A stretch of 64,000 bases of DNA from Gyrodactylus bullatarudis. Taxonomy: Eukaryota; Platyhelminthes; Monogenea; Gyrodactylidea; Gyrodactylidae. Below are positions 10,905-22,646 of the stretch, piece by piece; the stretch's first letter is position 1, and each line of letters begins with the position of its first letter. A program made the translations under genes and the position numbers. The DNA lies in NCBI GenBank assembly GCA_012064415.1, contig SSNU01000087.1, forward strand, positions 1 to 64,000. The letters run 5' to 3'. The notes beneath the pieces were generated by a model. It searched no databases. It was not told the DNA's origin and saw only the letters and a list, made by a program, of their open reading frames with translations.

Positions 10905-11090
10905 ACTAATTTCGTACTGGCTCAAAACTTATACTAGTTTATTTATACTGATTCAAAGGTTATACTGTAACATATGCATAAATTGCATGAATAAACCATT
11001 CACGCATATATCTGTAATAGGAAATTCACTTTATATATGATTTTAGGGAAAAACCAGTAAAAATGGGAGAACTGAATTCTTTTCAAGATA
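10905..11090 (-). repeat. LTR-like fragment related to the 5-kb gypsy LTR
   Basis: The reverse strand reads TGTTACAGTATAACC, then gaatcagtata, then actagtataagttttgagcc. It matches blocks at 5051-5095 and 5445-5510 without the intervening insertion. Upstream sequence also matches 4725-4835. Confidence 0.55.
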
Positions 11091-11109
11091 TATTTTGATA
11101 AACTATTTT

Positions 11110-11300
11110 AGGATCGTTTAGAGAATATTCGGAGATCTCCTGCTTATTAGCAAAGGGACTCACAAAATTTGATTTGTTACTTGAGTTCATTTATTTCGTA
11201 ATGCGAGAATTGTTCCGTTTGTTCACTTCGGAAGTAAGATCTTCCATTAGTCCGAGCAATTCTTCAACAATAATGTTTTTTGGACATGATGTCTTTTTCA
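11110..11300 (-). mobile_element. LINE ORF1 fragment
   Basis: 'gagatctcctgcttattagc' near 11130 matches the sequence at 63962-63982 at the start of the LINE at the window end. The reverse strand encodes charged helical sequence (EELLGLMEDLTSEVNKRNN), consistent with an ORF1 coiled coil, then a stop and FVSPFANKQEISEYS. Confidence 0.5.
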
Positions 11301-12292
11301 GGCCTTTTTGACTTTTGAGACATCGAGTTTCAATGAAAGTTTAAACTTTTCAGGGATTTAGGGTAAGGGTCTTCTCAACATAATTAAGGATGATTGAATC
11401 TATTATATGACAATAGTGATGAAACTTTTGGTGCTATAAAGTTTAATCAATTTTAGGAATTAAATTTTAGGTTTTTTCTTATCAGTTCTTATTTCATGTT
11501 TTATTAATGAGGAGACCTCCACCCTGAACCATTCAAGAAATTTACCAATTTTTGTACAATCTGCGAAGAAAACTTCTATCCATGAGATGTACTAGGACGA
11601 ATGACATTCTCGAAATATTCCAGGTAATTTTTATATTTCCTGATTCACGCCTTGTACGTCAACATATTTCAGAACAAAAATATGAAAGAATAGAGTTTCT
11701 GCTTTAAAAAACCAAGATGTCTTCAGTTAGAACTTTTCTAGAATAAGTCAAGAAATCTTTCTAGAAGCTATATTTGAAAGATATTTAGATAAACAATTCT
11801 AACTTAGAATAATACATAAATCAATTGTAGTCAAGGGGAAAAATTGTGAGTCGAATCAATTAATGAAAATATAGTGATCATCATGTATAAGTGTACACTC
11901 ATGGAACCTGTCATCTTACTTTTATTTTAAATGATTTTATTTGTTATATATCATTCGAAAGAGTTTGAAATTCTTACATTCATATGGATCAGTTTATAGT
12001 AAATTCTAACAGAATTCACTAGTTACAAATTATTCATTTATCTTTCAATAGTCATACATATGTATACATTTTTTCGAGTTAGTGGATCAGTTTCACTCCT
12101 AGATAAAATCCCCTATTACTCAAAAATTTCAAATGGCACCTAATAAATTGAAGTAAGATTAACAAATCTCCAGAAATAGCGTGCCAGAGAGCTTCAGAAA
12201 GATAGTCTAAGCCTAAAAAGAATTGCAAATTATATCGAATGCACTGCAAAAACTATGAGAAGGCTGTTTAGACGAAAAAAATTATACCATTC
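11301..12292. other. Non-coding stretch with a dispersed repeat
   Basis: 11510-11690 (catgagatgtactagg ... tatttcctgattcacg) recurs at about 56880-57020 and, inverted, at 56270-56440. 12170-12290 can be read as a helix-turn-helix-like peptide (LKRIANYIECTAKTMRRLF) in one frame, perhaps a transposase N-terminus, but it is too short to assign. Confidence 0.35.
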
Positions 12293-13125
12293 GGCGGTAA
12301 TCGAGAACTTCAGAATTATTTACGCCACAGGTCCAAAGCTCTGTAAGCACCAAATTCAAAAAGATAGCTGAGGCGAAGCTAGTGAGTGATGAGTTACTCT
12401 CGTTATGTGCACAGAAAATATTGGGCAGGAAGTTGTGTTTCACAGGTGTCAACTTCCATAAAGCTTACAAGATAATTATTATTGTTTTAAAGATGACCAG
12501 AGGATCCTCATCTCCAACACCAAACTTAGACCCAAAACTATCTGAGAGCGGTGCAATGTTCACCACTACACAAATAAATGGATCAAATAACGATGACCTA
12601 GCAACTATATTGGCAAAAACTCAAACCTCAACATCAGTTGATATTAACATTTCCTCTTGTTGCAAATCATCAAATTCATCCGACTCAGAACACCCTAGTA
12701 ACCAAATTTCTGCTGTACCCCACGATAATCGAAAGAGGTATTTTTCTCAACCAGAAGCACAAGCTCTTACACCATCACGAAAAAGAAACCTATCGACATC
12801 ACCTATGTAACAAAAGAAAGGGGTATCAGAGAAAACGATTACAAACTAATAATCAGTAAATAGATGTATTCCTCACAGTACCAAGAGTATAAGCACATTC
12901 AACACCCATTGGTCAAATAATTGGGTGAATAATTGCTATTGGTCAGATTTTATGATGTTCCTTAAACTTCCATGCATATGTATCCCAAGTCGGTGTTTGG
13001 TCTAAGAGAACCGACGAAAATAAAGCTTTATCAACCAATAATCCTCCGTTCCTTCCTTAAAACTAGCATGACTTCAAGTCGGCAAGCTTAAAATATTTTT
13101 GAGGAAATCAGGCAACTGTTATCTT
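12293..13125 (+). mobile_element. Penelope-like element, 3' end fragment (same subfamily as 22.6-25.4 kb)
   Basis: The coding part (12293-12810) matches the C-terminal tail of the 22.6-25.4 kb PLE: IENFRIIYATGPKL, CAQKILGRKLCFTGVNFHKA, then the Ser/Thr-rich tail and KRYFSQPEAQ. It is followed by the pLTR with a degenerate hammerhead and the block ending aggaaatcaggcaact. The RT and first part of the nuclease are missing, as in 5'-truncated target-primed insertions. Confidence 0.75.
12991..13039 (+). ncRNA. Hammerhead ribozyme remnant
   Basis: Same layout as 25285-25336: stem I strand ttggt, core reduced to CTAAGA, gaaccgac, GAAA, then the short palindromic stem III ataaagctttat and the pairing strand accaa. 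The core has lost bases, so it is probably inactive. Confidence 0.5.
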
Positions 13126-14994
13126 AAAGTAAAATTATATTTACTGAATTATGTTAAAATTACTTTGAAAAATACACATTTCTATTTTCTACTATTTCGA
13201 ATCATGTAACATCACGTCTCAATTTAATTTAAAACGAAAATAAGAAGACAGGTTATGTATGATATCATTATATGTTGTGCCTAAAGTGCAACGAAAACTT
13301 AAAGTGTAATTAATTATCCTCTTCTATCTAACAAGTAAAATTCCTAACAAATAATTTTTATAAAGCCTGAATGGATCTTCCCAGCTCTTTTGCTTTCAAT
13401 AAAAAATCTAGATTTTGAGTGCTCAATCTCATGGTTGTTTCATTGCTTCATCTCATATTTTATTAAAATCTTTGCTGGCACATCTGATAAATGTTACATT
13501 TTATTGCCAAAATGCTTTATGCAACTTTTCAAAAGGTTTCTTTCTTACATTTTTTGTGTCCTCCTATTTAACTCTATTTATCCTGAGCGACAGTGATGAC
13601 ACGAAATTCAACGGTATTTTCTTTAGAATATCATTGTTCAAGATTCAAGCCAGCTGATTCCATAGAAATCAACAGATTCCTTCATAATTTTTTGATGAGA
13701 ATAGGTTAAATTTTTTTTCTAATTAATTAAAAAGATATTTTCACTAACCTTTAATTTCGAAAAAAATGAAATAAAACTCTTAAATTTGGGCTATTAATTT
13801 TGCTCTAAATTAATTTATTTCTGGTTTATTCAATTCCCACGAAAATGGGACAGAGAGGTAAAGAGACCCCTGCCCCCTATTAATTTTTCATCTAGCTTTG
13901 TACGCATCAAGTTGGATTAATCCAACTTTGCCCTTTCTTCCAACTTGGTATACAGCATATGAAGCACTCTTTTTTACTCTAAAATTTTTCCTTTAATTCA
14001 ATAATATCAACTCTTTTTCGACTTATCATTGAATGGGTTGATATGATGTAAAGTAAATATTTCTTAGAAATGTATGTCTAAGTTCAACGGAATTTTCAAA
14101 TTACTCTCCGAAAAAATAACAGTTCCAAAAGTTATTTTCTGCCTTTTTTCACAAACTTCTGTATTTATAAATTATAAAATGAATATTAATATTTAAAATT
14201 CTAAATCATTTCCAGAAAACTCATCAAAGAGTAATAATCGAAATAATTATATTTTATTTAATTATTTTGAGCTTGATTTTAATACTCAGAGATTAATCTG
14301 ACGTAATACATTGAATATACGTTGATTTACTGGAAGATAATGATCTACAAATCTTGAAAAGAAAATTTCGATAATTCTTTTTCTATGGATCCACAAAAAT
14401 ACTATATTTATTAGGATGCTCAACGGAGTATTTATGATGCATTGCATTGCTCGAAAAAAAAAATTTTCGATTTGGAAAAAAGTTTCTTATCTGAATTTTC
14501 AAGTAGGTTTTTATAGCTTGAAAAGCAAAATTTATTATCTCAAATTTTTAAGGGGTTTATATTCTCAGACATTAAAAAAGATACAATCATATATTTAAAA
14601 TTAGTAAAAAGATTTTCATTCCTTTCCTTATAGGACTTAAAGAGGAAAATTTAAGAAAAATAAAAATTGTATCCCCAATAATACGCTGAGGTTCTTGTTT
14701 TATTGTTAGTTTTGCATTATATGAAGCTTAATAGTCATATTACTTAGGTTGGAGAAAATAGAGTTAGTTAATTATTAGAAATTCCAAATTAGAAAAATTC
14801 ATAATCAAATCAATATGAGAAGGCATATTATGTCTATCTATTAATAGTTCTCCCCCTCCATCCCACAGAGTTGATGTCATCCCTGCTTATGCAATGCAAA
14901 TATACGTTAATAAAGACATGTCATTCTAAACTATCAACTTGATATTCTTACCTAAAAATATTCCAGCGGAGTCATGCGTTTTTAGATTTATTAA
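13126..14994. other. AT-rich stretch without recognised genes
   Basis: Short ORFs here lack domain signals and have composition typical of AT-rich non-coding DNA. A small piece near 13840-13875 (gggacagagaggta) resembles the inverted-repeat family at 48455-49600. Confidence 0.45.
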
Positions 14995-15645
14995 TGTATA
15001 TTGAACAGGATTGTGTGAAAAATAGGCCTAATATCGTAATCAAAAGATATTCTTTAGGAACACCCCTACGTCATCGAAAATATATAATATGACTGCGGTG
15101 TACAATCAATTCCATACATGACGAGGCGAGTTATCCTCTCTGCCCTTTTTAGATTTGGTATTATACTAAAGAGACTAAAGAGAGCAAAAAATATTTTTCC
15201 ATTCCAACAGCCAATGAGAATTGACTTTCCTCTTCAACATTGTTCGTTTCATTGTTTTGGTTCTAAATTGGTTTTTCATCTGAATTCTCAAATTTTTATT
15301 AACAAGTAATCAACTGAAATAAATTTTAAATAAACTTATAGTAGCATTGATAAAATATAGAGCGTCAATCAAGCGTAAATATTTCTTTGCTCTAGGTCTA
15401 CAAGACCAAAACCATCCAATGAAGACTGCCTCGCCTATATGTAAACATATCGCCATAGCTGGAAGCTAAAAGAGCTCAACGTTGGAATGATCCATTTTTA
15501 GATTTCAAATGAAAATAGAAAATAATATTCACTTTTGAATCTGGTTTTTTTTGCCGATGACGTAGGGGTTTTCCTACAGGATATCTTTTAATTACGAAAT
15601 TAGACCAATTTTTCACACAAGCCTGTACAATTTACATTCATACAT
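14995..15645. mobile_element. MITE with ~80-base terminal inverted repeats
   Basis: The left arm (about 15000-15077, ending aacacccctacgtcatcg) pairs with the right arm (15555-15640, cgatgacgtaggggtt ... ttcacacaagcctgta). A related copy lies at 40580-41140. There is no coding capacity. The right end abuts the transposase tail region at 15650. Confidence 0.65.
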
Positions 15646-15714
15646 CTAATCATCTTCTATTTTTGAGGTTTTGAAAATGGCAAAGTTTGTTTGAAAAGAG
15701 TTTATTTAATAAAA

Positions 15715-17371
15715 TTATTCGTTAAACTCGAATATGTCGTCAATTTTTCTCTTCTCTAATTCTTTCCAAACTTCGGTTTTTTTAAGTTGATTCATCAGGC
15801 CAAATTTCTTCTGAAGTTTCAAGAAATCATACAAGACCATGATCTCATTTTCAGCTTGTGGCGCATTAATTTCTTCAACTTCATGAATGAATTTCACATT
15901 CCTGAAACAATTAACAATGGTTTTTGGTTCCACCTTTTCCCAAGCTTCCTTATCAATGTAAAGACAGTCCTTGAGATTCAGCTCACTCTTAATTCGACTT
16001 AATTGGATATTTCTAGTCAGCCTCACTTCTTCAAGAATACGACGGTAAGCACATTTGAATGATCTAATAATTCCAGCATCTATGGATTGACAGACAGAAG
16101 TGCAATTGGGAGGTAAAAATACCAACTAGATATAAGTAATGAATAAAGTTCAAAGAAACTCTATAAAAAGTTAGATTACCTTTATATTGCGTAAGTTTAT
16201 ATCACCAACCGCATGACTTGGCGCATTGTCAACGAAGAGGATAATCTTCTTATTAGATAAATTTAGCTCATCATCCCATTCAAGAAGATACTTGGAGAAT
16301 ATTGTTTTTGGCATCCAACCTTTGTGAGAAGAAGTGTAATTTAAGAAAATGGCATCATTGTCATCGAAGCATCTTGGCTTTGTATAACTTGAAATGGCCT
16401 TTTGTCTCCGGCTGCATTCACACAGAAAACAAGGGTTACTCTATCTTTAAATTCCTTGAAACCATGAGGATTTTTGTTCTTCTTCGTCAAGACTTTTCGT
16501 TTCGTAACATACAAAAATAGAGCTGTTTCGTCCAGGTTATAAATTTGATTTCTTGAGTAACCTCGTAAGAGAGTGGGCAAATCTCTATAAAAATTTTCAA
16601 TGACTTCATTTGGAGCACAGCATGCTTCCCCCGAAGGCTATTAAAATAAGGTTTTAACAATTTGTAAAGTTATTTGATCATCATTCTGATTACCTTTCTA
16701 AAAGTCAAACTATTTCTTCTACATATTTTCATCAGGTGTCCATAAGAACTTTTATAGTTCGTCATTTCCATAGCAGTAGCTACTTCATTAGAAAGCTCCT
16801 TCATTTCTCTAATTCCAATTTATTCGCTGTTATCTAAAACAATATCTTCAAGCTTATCAATTAAAAGTTCTTCAAAAACTGTAGTTTGATCTTCATTCAT
16901 AGTTGAATTTAGATCTATGGAGGATTTGTTCAAATCATTTTCGTTAATTGACAAATATCTCTTTATGCTTTGTTTACTTTTTAGGCATGCCTTCGATAGT
17001 TTCATTACGTTGTATCCATCTTCAAACCATCTTTTGACTTCCAGTCTGTACTTAAGTGGGAAATGCTTTGTGCTAATTAATAGGAAGCCAAGATGAATTA
17101 TTGAACGATCAATTTGTTTAATGAAAAGATGTTTGAGTATAGATTCGATGATATTAGCATCTTGATAATTGGATCTAAATTTCAAAATGTCTATAGCTTT
17201 CAAGCATGAATCATTCACTGATTTGAACAACGTCTGAGGGATTTTTTGGATTTGATTAAAATTGATATTTTCAATTTCTTGCCTGTTCATGAATGTCTTC
17301 GATTTCTGGACTATTCCACGGACAAAACGATTGAATTTATAAAAAGTTAATTCTTGTTGCGATTCATTCAT
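15715..17371 (-). pseudogene. pogo/Tigger-like transposase with two mini-introns
   Basis: Exon 1 (17371-16694) carries a helix-turn-helix-like segment (VMKLSKACLKSKQSIKRYL) and SNEVATAMEMTNYKSS. Exon 2 (16637-16180) has the first catalytic Asp (YNLDETALFLY) and the second (ILFVDNAPSHAV). Exon 3 (16125-15715) has FLPPNCTSVCQSIDAGII with the third Asp. This is a DDD transposase of the Tc1/mariner superfamily, pogo branch. Introns of 56 (16638-16693) and 54 bases (16126-16179) have GT-AG ends and restore the frame. Defects are a TAA at 16822-16820 in exon 1 and a one-base frame change near 16365. Terminal repeats were not resolved. Confidence 0.8.
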
Positions 17372-18309
17372 CTGCTTATATGAATATAATTGGCAGTTGC
17401 TGAGATTGTGACTGTATTTAATTATTCTTCAAATGCCTGTGATTGGTCAGTCTTACTTTTCACACATAGATGCTGTAACTAAAAAGGTCTATCATGTTAT
17501 GATTCATAACTATAGATATATGGAAGAATTACATGTTTGGCGATCCTCATTGAGACCCCCTTTTTCGTATTTCGTAGAGGGGAATAACTATGAATTTATA
17601 AGGATGAATCGGTGTGATCCTCACTAAAGCATGAGAGACCCCCATTATATTAAAAATATGTTGACTAAATGTGTTTGTATATTGAGATGAGAAACTCGTC
17701 ATAAAATAAACAAATGGAGTCATCTGATGAAAAAACACCGGGGTCTGTTACAAGATGGGAAATAATATTCAACTAGGAATGAGAACCGATTGTCTATTTT
17801 CGAAGAACTTCAAATGAATAATCTTGAAGTTAATTGACGACATATTCGAGTTTAACGAATAATTTTATTCAATAAACTCTTTTCAAACAAACGTTGCCAT
17901 TTTCAAAACCTCGAAAATAGAAGATAGCGTGAAGGAGTTTAATGATATTAAATTTTTCAGTTGAGAAATTCACTAAAGAAATTTGTTCAGGAAAGTTATT
18001 CGTGAACTTCGACATCATGTTTTAGAATGATGGAGTGAAAGGAAAAAAAAAATTTACAGGATCCTCAAATTTCATTGGTTGATACTAATCTTGAATACCA
18101 TTGGTCAGATGGGGGTGGACCGATAGAGGTATAAATAACAATCTGGTTTGATGTGTAAGAAATTCACGAGCCATCATGTGTGTAAATGACTGTATATAAA
18201 TTTTTAGGTTCTTCTTCTTGTTCCGGCATTCTTGCTTTCAGCCTCTTGGAACGTTGCTGATATTTTTCCTGAGAAGAAATTTTAAGTGAATAAATTTAAG
18301 TCGAAAAAT
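17372..18309. other. Non-coding flank of the Tigger-like gene
   Basis: There is no convincing ORF. The stretch contains the inverted copy of the transposase 3' end at 17837-17930. 18180-18300 may be PLE upstream sequence in the same orientation as the next element, but shows no clear domain. Confidence 0.4.
17837..17930 (+). repeat. Inverted copy of the transposase C-terminal end and 3' flank
   Basis: ttgacgacatattcgag and the following 75 bases are the reverse complement of 15650-15741. That segment holds the last codons and stop of the Tigger-like gene plus its 3' flank. It may mark the other end of the transposon or an inverted second insertion. Confidence 0.65.
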
Positions 18310-19775
18310 CTATGTTATAGTGATGGATTTATTTAAAAAGGGCATCATTACTGAAAATACTAGGTATTTTTTAGCCAGAAAACAAACTAGAATGTCTAGG
18401 TTATATCTAGTTCCAAAAACACATAATATAATCAATTGTGTTATTCTTGAGGTGTTTCCTATGCGTCCGTTTCTGGAAATGTCCTCTTGTACACACACAC
18501 TATTTAGCAAAATGGTTAACAGATATTTTGAAGCCTATACATCTAGATTATTATAAATACATTGTCGAGAATACTTTTTAGATTTTGTAGATAAAATAAA
18601 GAAGTTAGATACCAGTTCTAAGAAAATGGTTGCATTCGATGTTAGTTCCTTATTAACTATTTTTCCTATAGATGAAATCAAGACTTATGTTGATGAAAAT
18701 GGTGGTTGTAGAATGGATCGTGATCATAAAATAAATTTGATCAAAATTTGTTGTGTTTATGTCCCTTTGTCATCCAAAATAATTTTTTTCGTACAGAAAG
18801 ATGGTATTTCTATGGGTTCCCCACTTAGTCCAATTTTAACTGATATATTGTATTTTTTAGATGTTAAACTAACGGAAAAAGTTGATGGATCAATCCAAAG
18901 AAACATTTATAAGAAGAACACTGACAATGGCAAATATCTTCATTTCGCCAGTTTCAGTCCTATTTCTCATAAAGTTGGTTGGTTGTCGATAAGTTTAAAA
19001 GAATAAAAAGATCTGTAAGCGAAGAGGCACTTTCTAATGAATTAGAGAGATAGTTTGATGGAAAATGACTATCCTACAAAATTTATTGATAAAAGAGATG
19101 ATACTAATTTGGCAACTAATGAGACGATGAAAACCGTTTTCATGAAACTAAATTTCAAGGGTGATGGCTTTAGCAGTGATATACGAAGAAAATTAACTAA
19201 TCTTATAAATTATTATTCCAACATACAATAAAAATTAGATTCAAAACACAAAGATTGTTTAGTTTAATTCATAAGGATTTGCTCAAGCCGGAAGAACATA
19301 TTCTCTTAATTTACAAATTCCAATGCGACTGTGGTTCAACTTTTCTTGGAAGAACAATAAGAAATCTAAGGACTAGGACAAAGGACCATCTTTCAAAGAA
19401 TAATTCAATTAATAACATTTGACGGACAAAAATCATACTGCTGACTATTCTGATGTTTCAATATTTTATAAGAACCCAGGTGATGACAGCACTGATCTTT
19501 GGATTGAAGATAATAAATCTATATAAACCAAAATTATGAGTTCAAAAAAAACTATTCTTCGACTAACTTGGCCTATGTCAGCTTTTTCACTTTTCTCTCC
19601 ACTATTGCTACTTATCGGAGAGTTTTGGTGTTTTTTAGCTCATTATATTCTGATTTTCTTTGACGTTCACTATTTCTTCCATAATTTGTAAATTTTTATG
19701 TTCAATGAATTCTTAACTTTTATCATTTTTAAAGTATTGCCACTGATCATGCTTTATGAAATGTACATATGGCTT
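18310..19775 (+). mobile_element. Penelope-like element copy 3, short-tail subfamily
   Basis: 18320-18556 encodes the RT region with RLYLVPKTHN. 18626-19006 has VAFDVSSLLTIFP and KDGISMGSPLSPILTDI, then jumps to FLDVKLTEKVDG, so the segment with the catalytic YxDD is deleted. 19130-19230 gives FMKLNFKGDGFSSDIRRKLT. 19290-19400 gives the GIY-YIG start (FQCDCGSTFLGRTIRNL) with stops. The 3' UTR matches that at 45628-45845. It has multiple stops and is inactive. Confidence 0.8.
19739..19773 (+). ncRNA. Hammerhead-like motif, mutated core
   Basis: GCCA, CTGATCA (the core G is replaced by C), tgctttat, GAAA, then TGTACA stem III and TGGC that pairs with GCCA. It is the same design as 45786-45820 with one core substitution likely to abolish cleavage. 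Confidence 0.5.
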
Positions 19776-20470
19776 TAATATAATCTTCTTTCTAATTTTC
19801 CAAATATAAAATAAAATAATCATACAATTTTTTTAGAACAAATATAGCTGAGTGAGTCTCAAACCTTTTTTGTATCATGAATAATAGTTCAAAATGCACC
19901 GTGGGCGAGAAATGAAAACAAGTATATCAAAATAGTGGCAGGTGGATATAACTAAATAGTCCTACTATTCATTTCACCTATTTTTATTTAGTAATCAAAT
20001 CTTTAATTCTATGAAATTTCCTCAGTATTTATACAATTATTTCTGTCGAATTTTCATTCGAAACTCATTAAGATAACAGATGATTATAGAATTAACGACG
20101 TATTAAATGTAAAGGCAGTTTCAGCTAGAAAATCTAGTTTCAGTAAAACTTGAAATTCTAGATGGAAAATGTGTCATAAATTGCATATCCTAGTTTAAAA
20201 ACATATTTGAAAGAAGATCGAGAAATATAAATCAATTTTTCTCTAGATCAAAGATATCTATAAAAAAGGCTTTCTTTACCATCAAAATAAACAACTTGTG
20301 ATTGATAAATATATCTCAAGATTTGAAAGATCCTAATTTTTAAGATGAGATTTTTGTTTCTTGAGTAAAACTTATATAGTTAGACCTGTGACTTATGAAC
20401 CAAAAATTACCCTCTTCCCTCTGCCCCTTTTTAATTTAGTTTTCGAAATCATCCTCATACTTATGAGTAG
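19776..20470. other. AT-rich non-coding gap
   Basis: Nothing recognised. Confidence 0.4.
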
Positions 20471-20885
20471 TATTAGGTTGCGGGAAAAGTAATGGGACTA
20501 AATATGAGCTAAGCATATATTGATATTTCATATACAACATGAACATTCAATGAAAATAGTTTCCTGAAGAGTTGAGGCATTTCTCCCAAGGAATTGGCAG
20601 TTTTTGGATACCATCTGCATAAAATTCTTCAGGTTTTGAAGCAAAATAGTCTTCAAGTCCAATTTTTACCTACTCTTTTGATCTGGAATGTTTACCCTTT
20701 TGGAAATGTTGTAATGACCTGAAAAAGTGATAATCAGACGGATCAAGATCCGGACTAAACGGTCGGGGGTCAATGAGATCAAAATTCTCTTCCTCAAAAA
20801 TTTTTTAACTTCTTTTACCAGATGAGGTTTGGCATTGTCTTGAAGAAAAGTTAATCTGCCAAATCTTGGGTAGTTTATTTATATT
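20471..20885 (-). mobile_element. mariner transposon, 3' end
   Basis: The reverse strand encodes the C-terminal mariner transposase: FLQDNAKPHLVKE, then FSPDLDPSDYHFFRSLQHF (catalytic D34D region), then the C-terminal EDYFASKPEEFYADGIQKLP. The end at 20473 reads ttaggttgcgggaaaagtaa, a typical mariner inverted repeat next to a TA. The N-terminal half and other end are absent. A stop near 20675 and frame changes make it a relic. Confidence 0.75.
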
Positions 20886-22640
20886 TCTTTATAAATTCGG
20901 ATCAAAAGATATTATTTCACTAAAATTTATTTTTATCGAAAAATAGCTTTTTCCCAAGTTTGGTGACGGAGTAGAGGGTCTTTTTGTCGCCTCCAAAACA
21001 AACAAATAACAAGCCTAGACCATCTGGATGTATTTACTGATTACACTACTATTTTAAACATACAACTTTTCCCCATCCTTTTGGAAATCTTATTCTAAAA
21101 ACCTATTACACTTTTTTTACTCTGTACTCTCCATAGTGGAGTCTAACTTAGACTGTCTAAGTCAAGACTATCATTTCTTAACTGGGTTATTGACCATATT
21201 TGAAAAAGTAACATTGACCAGTTTTGTTAGAGTAGTGACTGATTTAACATACATCGTTGCCTTAACCATAATTTTTAAAGAGGAAATTCGAGTTCAAGAT
21301 AAAAGGAGTGAATATTTAGTGGGGAAAATTCACGATTTCAAAAAAAGTTCATCAAAATGACGATAGGACGAGGCTGAACCATTCGGAAGCCATCCAGCAA
21401 AACTAAACAATGCTTGAATTTAGAATAGAGATACACAATGACTCAAAGTTCACCAGAATGATCAAGAAAATCTCAAAGGACAATCTAAGAAGGCTCAACA
21501 ATTTCATCAATTAAAATTACATTACCAATGGTACTAGATATTGGTCAAGTTGTGTGTTAATGGAAAACGGTATATCCCTAATCAAATAATTGTTTACATT
21601 TCAGTTTTATCTAGTTAATAAGCAGTCTGATGTATATTTATATGTGCCTTTATTATTATCCTGTTATCTAAATTTTCTTATCGATTGAATTTTCAATTAA
21701 ATATTACACAATTTTTATGTGAATTAAAAATGGCCATATTATGTTTTTAAATGTCATTTAATTAATTATTATTATTTGTTAAGTTATAAGAAAGAAATGT
21801 AAGTTTTTTTCGAAGACAAGACTCCTCTTTCATAATGTATTGTCATGCCAATTGTTCATCAATAAATTTTTAGCCAATACAAAGTTATTTTTTTATTGTT
21901 CAACTATCATGGAATTAGCACCATTTCATACAGAACAAAAAATAACTAGCTTTCTCAAATTTCAGGCTATTATTTCATCTGATATATATAAAATACAAGA
22001 CCATTTCTGTAAAAGGTTTTAGATTCAAGTTATTTCATAAATTTTTACATTCAAGAGCCTTGAATCGTGTTGGATGACGTCATCTATATGATGTCTTGAA
22101 AACATAAAGACTACTAGAGACTGCCTCTTCTGAAAATTTGCTTACACTCCTTCTTATTATATCTTTTGTGTAATAAAAAATAAATTCCCTATTCAAAACA
22201 GTGGGATGAACAGTCTTTGAATGAAAATTGATTCTCATCGTTATAACAGCGTGATAAATCCTTGTAAATAAATCATAGCCAGGCTATCGTGTGTCTATCT
22301 ATCACTATAAGTTCCCCATAAATTTATAGACAGGATTCATATGTTAAGAGATAATGGGATACATTAATGCATTAACAAAACGCATAGTTTAGGGGATAGT
22401 AATATTCACGTGAACTTTGATTGACATTTTTACAAAACCCCACAAGTACATTGAAATTTATAAATCAATGGAGTATTTTCTCCAAGTGAATCCTTATGGA
22501 TTAAACTGAATAATCACTGCGTTTTAAATACTATTTTTAAATGTATATTATTGTAATATTGATCGATGAGATTAAACTGTAGTTTTTTTATTAACTATAA
22601 TGAAACCTAATGCTTTTGTAAAAGATTTTTTCTCGACCTG
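20886..22640. other. Gene-poor AT-rich stretch
   Basis: Open frames at 21136-21360 and 21840-22022 have no recognised motif. No repeat structure was noted. Confidence 0.4.
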
Positions 22641-22646
22641 GAACGC

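Noticed and set aside
13390..13657. Overlapping ORFs of 68 and 80 codons
   Set aside because: AT-rich random reading frames without motifs.
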